A DNA stretch of 20,926 bases, taken from Gnetum montanum. Taxonomy: Eukaryota; Streptophyta; Gnetopsida; Gnetales; Gnetaceae. The position numbers were made by a program, and so were the translations under genes. Shown one piece after another: positions 10,349 to 18,539 of the stretch (position 1 is the stretch's first letter; every line of letters starts with the position of its first letter). The notes below the pieces were generated by a model that saw only the letters and a program-made list of their open reading frames with translations, was not told the DNA's origin and ran no database searches. The stretch is from assembly GCA_015680685.1 (NCBI GenBank), contig MNCI01004198.1, forward strand, positions 123,947 to 144,872, given 5' to 3'.

Positions 10349-10557
10349 GCAATGCCAGCCAACCACTTGGGAATGCCAACTGTTGGGGAATGTCAATAGT
10401 CAAGGAATGCTAACCCTTGGGGAATGCCAATAGTTAAGGAATGTCAACCCTTGGGGAATGCCAACAGTTAAGGAATGCCAACCCTTGGGGAATGCCAATA
10501 CTCAAGTAATGCCAACCCTTGGGGAATTCCAACAGTCAAGGAATTCCAACCATTGAA
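10349..10557 (-). repeat. 17-bp minisatellite in the LTR, 12 units
   Basis: Same unit as at 3548..3684 (GGAATGCCAACCCTTGG type) but about 12 copies, with one 4-bp insertion in the first. The alternating TTGG/GTCAA endings are clearer here. It lies directly downstream of the TATA box in element orientation. Confidence 0.9.
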
Positions 10558-10575
10558 ACATTGGGGTTCCAAGGG

Positions 10576-10583
10576 TATTTATA
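10576..10583 (-). promoter_or_regulatory. TATA box of element B, 5' LTR copy
   Basis: TATAAATA on the minus strand at the same relative place as in the other LTR (3704..3711). It would drive transcription of the element through the minisatellite and leader. Confidence 0.65.
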
Positions 10584-10607
10584 AGGCTAGGGTTAGTCCA
10601 AAATGCG

Positions 10608-10701
10608 GATTAGGTGCCACGTGGCAATGTGGTGGGTGGGACCATGTTGTCTGNAGATTAGGTGCCACGTGGCAATGTGGTGGGTGGGACCATGTTGTCT
10701 G
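10608..10701. repeat. Identical 46-bp direct duplication flanking an N (likely assembly join)
   Basis: 10608..10653 and 10656..10701 are identical, separated by N at 10654 and one A. The corresponding place in the other LTR has a single copy (around 3731..3780). Identity between the copies, in a repeat otherwise over 10 percent diverged, fits an uncollapsed contig overlap better than a biological duplication. Confidence 0.8.
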
Positions 10702-10789
10702 CTATGCTTGTCCCATGTTACATGTGGGACACGGGATGCTTGCAGTGTCAAGCTAGCTACGTTGCGCTATGCTGCATAGCTTGGAAACT

Positions 10790-10892
10790 GTGCTATGTTG
10801 TGCTCGCTACACAGCGTGACAAGGTGCTATGCTACACTACGCTACACAGCGTGACATGGTGCTATGCTGCGCTACGCTACACAGCATGAGAT
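10790..10892 (-). repeat. Three ~34-bp U3 tandem repeats, 5' LTR copy
   Basis: Units at 10790..10823, 10824..10858 and 10859..10892 align with 3870..3972 and show the same GCTATGC, GCTACGCTACACAGCG and GTGAC motifs. They lie upstream of the TATA box in element orientation and are candidate enhancer repeats. Confidence 0.8.
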
Positions 10893-11061
10893 CTATGCAG
10901 AAAGTGCCATCATTCTAACACTTAGAAAAAAGTTTGCAAATCTGGCAGTTGGAGTTGACTACACCCAACACTTTGGAAAAATTTGGGCAAAGTGCCACTA
11001 TTTTGACACTTAGCCAAATTTGCAGTTGTGATGTCGAGACCTGAAATTTTGTGGTGTTTCA

Positions 11062-11066
11062 AATGT
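11062..11066. repeat. Right target-site duplication of element B
   Basis: AATGT follows the LTR boundary at 11061 and pairs with GATGT at 2897..2901, differing by one G-to-A transition. Confidence 0.7.
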
Positions 11067-12057
11067 CTTTGTAGATCTAATGGAAAATGGAAGTAAGAGT
11101 AATATGAAAAGAAATTGAATAAATTTCTGAGGGTTCCATTGGAAAGACATGTATCCATGCTTGAAGGTTGATGGATTCTCACATTCCTAAAAAAAAAAAG
11201 AAAAAAAAGCAAAAAAAAAAAACAAACAAACAAGGTGCCATAAATAAGCTCCTCCGTTAGACAAAGTGCCAAGTGATGTTACTCCATGCAACTATGGTAG
11301 TCTTATGGTTGTCAAACGAAGTGATGAAAGAATGTGATATCATTGAATGTGGTTTGAAATTTGTTTGAATCTTGGAAAGACAAGCTAATGATTAATTAAC
11401 CATTAATAACACACAAGGATTCATTGTGCCTATTGTAAGATACCTCATGTGCCACTTCCTACAATCCCTTCTATAGTCTATCTCATCCCATTGTTCGTAT
11501 GATCCTAACTTGTGGTTTTATGTAATATAGAGTTATTTTCTGAAATTGGTGGTTTTAACATGGGTGTTTTGTTTCACAAGTATGCATTGCAGTCAACCCC
11601 TTTAGTGTCTATAGAGATCTTTACTTGTGGCTACACAAGGGCATCATAGGCTAGAGCCTACTTTGGGGAGGATCCACTTGTGCAACTATTGTAACTTATA
11701 CTTGTTTGACATAACCACATCATTCTTAACCCTCCAACCAGATACTTTTTAAATTTCATGCTCTTGCTTCTCATATAATTAATCTATTTCACAACATAGG
11801 TATAATACCTCTTTTCTCACATCTTCCAAAGCTTTTAACATTGAAGACTTCATCTTCTACCATTTTCGGTGAATCCAAATGATTTCCTACTTACCTCATA
11901 ACTATGGACCTAATGTAAAACCTTCCAACCAATCCTAGAGCTTTGTTTTCCATGCTCAGTAACCTCATTCAATGCATATTCATGCACCCTGATATCAACT
12001 ACCCGACATCAAGTTAGACGCGACGTTAGATACCCAATATTGGGTTTGAAAAAAACC

Positions 12058-12066
12058 TATATATAT
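12058..12066 (+). promoter_or_regulatory. TATA-like element upstream of the element D gene
   Basis: TATATATAT preceded by an A-rich run and a CCAATATTGG palindrome about 15 bp upstream. It lies 550 bp before the ATG at 12619 and could be the promoter of element D. Evidence is positional only. Confidence 0.35.
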
Positions 12067-12618
12067 GACTCCCGTAGTGCCCCAAAAATTCATTCTCATT
12101 AGGTGCAACTAGGGGAGTTTTTTAAATTTTCTCTTGTGACTCAGAGCTCTACACAAATAACTTCTTCTTGTAGAATCTTGCTCTCTATCACTTTGATTCT
12201 CATACTATTTGAGTCTATTTGACCTTGGAGTGTTCAAGTTAGTTGTGGAGCAGGTGCTTGCATGGAAAACTTGTGTCGATTTTCCAAAATTTGCTATCAC
12301 TCAAAAGATATTACAAGGGTAAGAAGGTTAAAAACCTCAAGTGTTATAATGGAAAATCAATCGTATTAATGCTATAAACCTTAAATTTTCCACCCAAGGG
12401 ACCATAATAATCATAATAAGCCATACATAAGGAAAAAAACCACTTGTGAAAGGTCATAAAAGAAGATAAATACTTTTTGAACATTTTCTTGGAAATTTTT
12501 CTAACTTTGTAATCATATGATTGAAGAACTTAATGGAACTAAGGTCATGACTAAGGTATAAATCTATTAACAATAAATAATAATACCTTAGTAACATCTG
12601 ATCCTTGATTGATTGTAG

Positions 12619-15340
12619 ATGGCTCCAAAAAGAGGAGCTCAAGTAGGACCTTCGCAAGGAGTAGCCAAAAGCCCAAGAGGTGGTAGAGGCCAACCATGCA
12701 AGAATGTTGAGCATGAGGAATAGGAAGCCCAATAATTCAGCATCTATCAAGAGGCTCTTATCATAAGATAATTGGTCCAAGGAGAGGTCATAGAACCATA
12801 AGCGCCTATGTAGGGGAAATGCGTCACATTGTTCTTAGAATGTCTTGAGGCCATTCAAGAAGAATCCATGCTGACCATGGTCATCATGGAGATGAAATTT
12901 GGCCCATTCATGGCATTTACTCTTGAGGAAATTCAAATGCAACTCCAGGTATCACCTTTATGGCCATGCTTTCAGATAGTGGCAAATGGTACCTTGGCAA
13001 AACCTACAAGTTCTAGCACAACAAGGAAGAGGTTACCACTATTAACATTTGTGGAGTTATTGTTTCATTCTTGGTTAAAGCAATTACCAAAGTCCTTAAT
13101 CTACCAAATGAGGAGGCTAAGTTAGCTCATCTGTCCACAAGGTTTGATCCTAACACTAGGAAGCTGTGGTTGAGGTAGGCATACAACAAGGATGACAAAA
13201 CATATAATGAATTGACTTTGGAAGAGAGGACCTATTTCAAGATAGGCACATATAATCTCTTCCCAACCAAAGGGCTCAATAGGATTTTGACATACGTGGC
13301 CAGGGGAAGTGCCATACTAATGGGCAAGTACATGGCCAACCTTCCCCAACTATATTGCATAGAAATTTAAAGGCAATTTAAAGAAAAGAAGGTGGGGAAG
13401 CCAGCACTTTGATTTTCCTACCTCATCAAGAAGCTGTGTAAGTGCATTGGAATCCTAGGGTACACATACAACATCCCTAAAAGGGCTCAGAATGCTTCCT
13501 TCACTAAATTACTTAAATTGGCTACACCAATGAAAGACCTTGATGAGGAATAAGAACTAGAAAAGGAAGTGAGACCAAGAAAAGAAGTAAAGCAAGAGTG
13601 CGAATAGTGTTGCAAGCCACAAGTTCCACCATTGCTATCACAAGACTACACGCACTCACTGAGCCATTTAAAAAAAATTACTAAGGTTATTAGTTGGGGG
13701 AGCAAAGATGAATCCAACCTCTTTAGAGTTATCAATGAAGTTGTTTAGCCCACTATTTCAGTTGATCTGATAAGAGGACAAATTTTGGTATAGTTAGGAG
13801 AAGAATCCTAGTCATCGAGACAAATCTCTTGTAATTTTGCATCATTTTAAGTGATTCTTGAAATAGAAGAAGGTGCCATAGTAGTGGTCATGTAGCATCA
13901 AGATGCAACAAGTGTAGCAGAAGTGATAATAGATCACATCAAGAAATCATTCAATGTGCCTATTTTGCCCCTAGTGCATTTGATTGGAACCAAAGATGTG
14001 CAAATGCTTGATGGGAATTTGATGACTCCTACAACACATGAGGATGTATTATATCTACTACTGTATATAGGACAAGTGATGACCACCTTATTTGACATCC
14101 CCAGTGATGTCACTATAGCACAATTAGACCTCATCACCACTAAAGGGAAGCTGGTCATGGTTGAGACCAAGGCAAAGTAGGTGGAAGTAGAAGTGAAATG
14201 CTTGCAATAAGAGTTGGTCACTGTGAGAGTTGAAAGATGAGATCCTACTAGGTTTGCTGCACTTGATTAGTTGGACCAATTTAGAACAAAGTAGCTAAAC
14301 AAATTGATTGAAGAGAATAAAGTTGCTAAGCAAGAGAAGGAGAAGTTGGTCTGGAATGCCTCTATTATCAAGGCACAATCCTATGCCCACAAAAAGACAT
14401 TGACCACCACTTAAAGAAAAAAAAATAGCTTGCTATAGAGAACTCAAGGTTGATCATCATAGAAAAGAAAATGAATGTTCTGGAGAAAAGTATTCACTAG
14501 TTGAGAGAACAACTAGTGAAGATCAACCTAGATATTAATAAATTGGCTAGGGAAAATACAACCCTATCAATAGAGAAGGTTTGTTCCATTTGACAAAAGT
14601 TTGTAATTGAAATAAGCACATGGTAGAATGAGGTCAAAAAGTTAGAGAAGTTGAAAGAACACTTCCAAGACTAGGTAGGCATGTACAAGAAGATAAATAA
14701 AAAGGAAATCCAGATGGCCAAAGCCAATATCAGAACCATGTTATCATGAAATCCTAATTGGCAACCCATCTTGGATAGCTATGCACTAGTCCATCAAGCA
14801 GAAGTGAAGAATAAAGACCTACAAATTGAGGACTTGAAAGAATACATGGTGTAGGCTAACCTTCGATATGCCAAGCTTTCCATGTTAATAATAAGTTGGC
14901 CTAGAAGTGAAGTAGGTGGTGACCAACTATGCACTATATGAAAAAGAGTTTGTAGAAAAAAAAGATGCTTTATAGAAACTTCATATAGTACACTTAGAAC
15001 TTTGGTGATCAAATCTTGCTACCATGGATAGAAAGATGTTGCTTTTGACCTAGCTAGGAGACTAATAGATTATCATGAGTTGAAAGACAAGGCTAGGACC
15101 TTTGAGGAGGAATGATGGTAGTTTGTGGCTTGGTACATGAAGGTCAACAAAATGTTCTCATAGCTACCATGCCCTTGGGATGTACTAGCATTAGCACACA
15201 TTGGCTCAGTAGCCTGGATAGTACACAACCCAAGGATGGAAGAAGAAAAGTTGGAGGTACTATTTAATTGCTACAAATTTTAGAAGCCTTGCAACAAAGG
15301 GAAGTGAGTGATGGAGGATCCATCTCCAGGAACTACATGA
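12619..15340 (+). pseudogene. Plant transposon-protein-like gene with coiled-coil C-terminal part (element D)
   Basis: The ATG at 12619 opens frame 1 with a basic MAPKRGAQ start rich in Gly, Arg and Pro. Near 12955 the coding sense shifts to frame 3, which stays readable to about 14420. Around 13140..13500 the pattern FDPNTRKLW, then an E-E-R-T-Y-F-K-I helix, NLFPTKGLNR, a helix with GSAILMGKY, and FSYLIKKLCKCIGI fits the 'putative plant transposon protein' domain found in many plant LTR elements of unknown biochemistry. From about 14280 to 14870 the sequence is Lys/Glu-rich and heptad-like, suggesting a long coiled coil, with another frameshift at the A-run near 14414..14428. It ends near 15340. 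Stops are mostly at sites where CAA, CAG or CGA would fit. No RT or integrase belongs to this frame. I infer a structural (gag-like) protein; the family assignment is from memory of the pattern and is moderate. Confidence 0.55.
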
Positions 15341-15523
15341 GCTTCCCTAGTTTTGTGTCTTGTAATATTATGTTCAAATTTTTTTGAAACACCATTACGA
15401 CATGTAAGAGTTAATTGTTTGTTTATTTGAGTTAGTTAATAATCCCATACCTTCCTAACATTTTGTAAAAAAATTATTCCTTCTTGTAACTCGAGGACAA
15501 GTTTCCATTTAGTTGTGGGGGTA
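15341..15523 (+). other. 3' untranslated part and polypurine tract of element D
   Basis: Noncoding, ending in CTCGAGGACAAGTTTCC (15489..15505) and then GTGGGGG (15515..15521) before TGATGAG at 15524. The ACTCGAGGACAAG...GGGGG arrangement is typical of sequence just before the 3' LTR in plant gypsy elements. The G-run is the polypurine tract. Confidence 0.6.
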
Positions 15524-15544
15524 TGATGAGTCATGATTTTGTTA

Positions 15545-15600
15545 GCTTCGATATTGGATATCCAATATTGAAGCCTCAATATCGAATATGTGATATTGAG
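15545..15600. promoter_or_regulatory. Two adjacent palindromes upstream of a TATA box
   Basis: 15545..15574 is a 30-bp palindrome with one mismatched pair (GCTTCGATATTGGAT against its mirror, a C/T difference). 15575..15600 follows directly, with perfect 9-bp arms (CTCAATATC / GATATTGAG) around an 8-bp spacer. They stand 50 bp upstream of the TATA box at 15650, a place suited to binding of dimeric transcription factors. Confidence 0.7.
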
Positions 15601-15649
15601 TCCCAAGAAACAATGTCATATATTTGATACCATCTCTTCCATGATAGCC

Positions 15650-15657
15650 TATAAATA
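15650..15657 (+). promoter_or_regulatory. TATA box in the putative 3' LTR of element D
   Basis: TATAAATA on the plus strand, about 126 bp from the proposed LTR start and 50 bp after the palindromes. Confidence 0.5.
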
Positions 15658-16410
15658 CAACACTTGGATGCATAGTTGGGACATAGTTTTAGTTTTAGAT
15701 TTTAGTTAGCTTTTCATAGATTGTTGATTTCCAGTTTTGTCTTTTCTCAGTGCATGCTTGTAGTGTGATGTTTGTAATTGTACGACATCCTTATTCAAGT
15801 GTGACATACTTAGATGCGTTACATGACCAGAAATAAAGATCGAGATTACTTCCATCATTGTAGCATCCACTTAGATTTATTAGTGCTTTTAATGATTTGA
15901 TTATTTACTATTTTTCTTAGTTAATGTCTCCATGTATTACTCTTTACAATTCCTATCATTAAGTAGAATGAATATGACTAATCGCAAGTGCTTAAGTGTA
16001 ATTACTTGGTAACCTAGTAGTGTATCATTTGATAAGCCTAGTGATGTATGCTTGGTAATCCCAGAGGTAGTTACATGATGTCCAAGGCATGTGTAGATGA
16101 TTAGGAATGAATATTCATCACATGTAGGCTAGTTTAGATTTTAATTTACACTATTTATTAGCTTAATTAATTTATATCTTTATTGTCATTAAGAGCAACA
16201 TAGGATTAGGCAACATCAATCATATGCCTCAATTTCTACTAAATCATACATGACAAAGCTACCACTAGTCCAAGTGGGAAGATAGTGAACTATGATCAAA
16301 GTATAATGATTTAGATGCGTAACTAGTCCCATCCATGGAACTTGATGAGATCATGCATGAATGCTTGTGATTCATATGGTTGGGCGTAGGGGTACCTCAC
16401 CACTCATCAA

Positions 16411-16626
16411 ATGGAAAAAGGGATTAAAGAAATTATAATAAAAGGACATTCAAGGCTTACTTGTGAACAAAGTAAGGATGAATTTGTAGTAAAAAGTTCA
16501 TTTTTGAGGCCATATATACAACTTATCTATGACTTGATAGATCAATTCGATTAGTAGGAAATTAAGCATATATGCAAAGAAGATAACCAATTAGTGGATG
16601 AGCTAGCTATAGTAGCCTTATCACTG
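16411..16626 (+). other. RNase H-like domain placed before the RT (C-terminal half)
   Basis: Frame 1 reads KEIIIKGHSRLTCEQ, then LRPYIQLIYDLIDQFD, IKHICKEDNQLVDELA. This matches the end of RNase H domains (GDSQL...Q; L.PY...L...F; H..RE.N..ADALA). The first motif has His where Asp is usual and the last keeps Asp. Only the second half of the fold is present. It stands about 500 bp upstream of the RT and reads into the linker after one frameshift, so it seems part of the same polyprotein. This suggests an additional RNase H separate from the one after the RT. Confidence 0.65.
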
Positions 16627-17119
16627 GATTAAAAAAAGATTAAAAAAATATAGAAGGATTGTAATTTAGATCAAGCATTAGCCTTTAGTCCCATATAAGG
16701 TAGAACACTTTCAAGTATTTGAAGATAATGATCAATTATGTAGGTTTTTGAGGAATAAAGTGAAATTTGAGAATAAATTTATGTTTGACATAAAAGTTAA
16801 ATCATAGCTTAGACAAAATTTTATTCCTGAGAAGATAGTTAATTATGAGCATGATTTTAACACAAAGTTGCTTAAGGGGATAAACATTCAAAATCTAGAA
16901 GATAAAGGTTATGAAATAGTAAACCTTGGATTCATAGAGAAGCCAAAATTATTAAATATTATAAAAGAAAATGATCCAATTTTTAGATAGAAGTTGTTAT
17001 GTTTATTAAAAGATAATCTAGATAATTTTGCATGATCTTATGATGACCTTAGAACATTTAGGACTGATGTGATGACTTACAAAATTACATTGATCAAAGA
17101 ATATAAAGTGGTTAGGTAA

Positions 17120-17790
17120 AAGTAGAGGAAGCTTAATTCATCATTTGAGCTAGCCATGGAAGTTGAAATCAAAAAGCTGCTACAATTTAGAATTATATAT
17201 CCTATTCGATATTCAATTTGGTTAGCTAATCTAGTACATGTAAGGAAGAAGAACAATGACATTAGGCTATGTGTTGATTTTAGAAATTTGAATGAAGCTT
17301 TTGAAAAGGATAAATATCTACGTCCTAGAATAGATGAAATGTTAATCAAAGTTTTTGTGTATTAAGTATACTCTTTCATGGATGGTTTTTCAAGGTAAAA
17401 TCAAGTTATGATTGATAGAAATGATCGATGTAAGATGACTTTTATCACAAAGTACAAAACTTTTGCTTATAAGATGATGCCATTTGGATTATTGAATGTT
17501 AGAGCCACTTTCCAGAGAGTTATGGATATAGCTTTTGAAGGATTAATAGGAAAGTTTGTCGCAATTTATCTAGATGACATCACTGCTTACTCAAAGTAAA
17601 AAGAAAATCATATTAGTCACCTTAAGCTAGTTTTCAATAAATGTCAAGATTATGTCATTTCTTTGAATCATAAGAAGAGCAATTTTAGAGTAAACTCTAG
17701 AAACTTAGTAGGACATATAATTTGTCAGAAAGGTGTAGCAATAGATAATGCAAGAATCCAAGCTATTCAAAATATTGAGCACCCAACCAA
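17120..17790 (+). other. Reverse transcriptase domain (within element E pseudogene)
   Basis: Frame 2 shows the gypsy RT motifs in order: WLANLVHVRKKN and RLCVDFRNLNEA (17219..17299), the catalytic-Asp motif SFMDGFS (Asp at 17381..17383), KMTFITKY, MPFGLLNVRATFQ (17477..17515), and the palm motif YLDD at 17567..17578 followed by ITAYS. All three metal-binding Asp residues appear intact, while TAA or TAG stops (at 17363 and others) interrupt the domain. Further on, the connection sequence FFGKVNLVKKFMPRF also fits. Confidence 0.9.
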
Positions 17791-17910
17791 TAAATAGTTA
17801 CATAGATGTTTCTTTGGAAAAGTAAATTTAGTGAAGAAATTTATGCCAAGATTTACTAAGATCACCAAGCCTTTAATGCACATGCTCAAGAAGGATGTTT
17901 AGGTCAAGAA

Positions 17911-18250
17911 GACACTAGAATCAATAAAGCATTAGCAAAAATTAAAAAGGCCATTTAAGAAGCTCAGTATTTAGCTAAATAGAAATTAAAAGAGGGCTTC
18001 TAGGTGTATGCTTTTGCTTCTATTAATTCGATTGTCACAATTTTAAGTCAGAAAAAGAATGGTCAAGATGAACCAATTGAATACTTTGTTTATTAGCTTA
18101 AAGGTTATGAGTTAAATTATTTAGGTTTGAAAAAATAGGCATATGATGTCATTAAAGCATTAATGCATTTCAATATTATTTAGAAAGTGCTTTGGTTCAT
18201 GTCATGATAACAGAGCCTACTATTAAGCAATTTTTAGCTCAAAATGAAGT
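17911..18250 (+). other. Degenerate RNase H after the RT (within element E pseudogene)
   Basis: Frame 1 gives INKALAKIKKAI, VYAFASINSIVTILSQ, PIEYFVY, LNYLGL, AYDVIKAL, matching the gypsy RNase H that follows the RT. The usual catalytic Asp-Ala-Ser is Phe-Ala-Ser (18013..18021). GAT to TTT needs more than one change, and related plant pol proteins, as I recall, also have Phe here. The loss is therefore probably ancestral rather than part of this copy's decay. Confidence 0.7.
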
Positions 18251-18539
18251 TGGACTGAGAAGAGAAAACTAGATTATTAAGCTCCAAAAATTTATATTTT
18301 CATTAGAACTATGTAAAAAAGTAAAAGGAATGGAATTAGCTGAATTAATGGCCAAATAAGTTGAAATTTGTGCATTAATTTCGCATAGTAAAAATTGGTA
18401 TGATGACATTTTAGAGTTGTTTGCTTTAAGAAAAGTCCTGAATAATCTAACTATGAATCAAAGAAGAGCTTTTATTAAAAGGAAAAATAAGTTCCTAGTA
18501 AAGGATGGGATCTTATATAGAAAGGATTTTAGAGAAGTT

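Larger units (their letters stand above)
2902..11061 (-). mobile_element. Nested non-autonomous gag-protease LTR retrotransposon (element B)
   Basis: Two long direct repeats (2902..4140 and 9702..11061) bound an internal region of 5.56 kb. Read on the minus strand, each LTR begins TGAAACACC and ends GCTACA. A TGG-starting primer-binding site lies just inside the LTR at the 9702 end, and a polypurine tract AAAGAGGGG lies just inside the LTR at the 4140 end. All of these agree on minus orientation. The flanks carry a near-perfect 5-bp target duplication. The interior encodes gag and a retropepsin (5729..9376) and then 1.6 kb of noncoding repeat-rich DNA. I see no RT, RNase H or integrase, so this element would have needed enzymes from another copy. 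A hand alignment of 159 bp at the LTR end finds 24 differences, 21 of them transitions, so the insertion is old. Confidence 0.9.
9702..11061 (-). repeat. 5' LTR of element B
   Basis: Partner of 2902..4140, in the same orientation, with TG at 11061 and CA at 9702 on the minus strand. It is 1,360 bp long. Removing the 48-bp N-joined duplication (10608..10655) and the 72 extra minisatellite bases gives 1,240 bp, almost exactly the length of the other LTR. Primer-binding site and gag follow it, so this is the upstream, promoter-bearing LTR. Confidence 0.93.
11062..12618. other. Noncoding region between elements B and D
   Basis: No coding pattern is visible on either strand. The first part continues the DNA that flanks B on the left. 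An A-rich tract lies at 11188..11232. A perfect 14-bp palindrome, ACCCAATATTGGGT (12032..12045), precedes a TATA-like element at 12058..12066. The end, TTGATTGTAG just before the ATG at 12619, resembles a splice acceptor. This stretch should contain the 5' LTR and leader of element D, but I could not align it to the putative 3' LTR at 15524..16409, so the boundaries are undetermined. Confidence 0.45.
15524..16409 (+). repeat. Putative 3' LTR of element D
   Basis: It begins TGATGAGTC just after the polypurine tract and ends ...CATCA at 16409, immediately before pol homology starts at 16411. This gives 886 bp with TG/CA ends. A TATA box lies 126 bp in, after two strong palindromes. No partner LTR is recognised upstream of 12619, so the call rests on the polypurine tract, the ends and the junction with element E. 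Confidence 0.45.

Noticed and set aside
10475-10756. 93-codon plus ORF across the N
   Set aside because: It runs through the minisatellite and the suspected assembly duplication and antisense to the LTR. It has no domain pattern.
11188-11232. Poly(A) tail of a LINE or processed pseudogene
   Set aside because: The A-rich tract is mixed with G and C and no LINE or host coding sequence precedes it. No target duplication is seen around it.
11318-12205. 5' LTR partner for 15524..16409, starting TGATGA at 11318
   Set aside because: Beyond the first six bases the sequences do not align, and the TATA offsets differ (about 740 against 126 bp).
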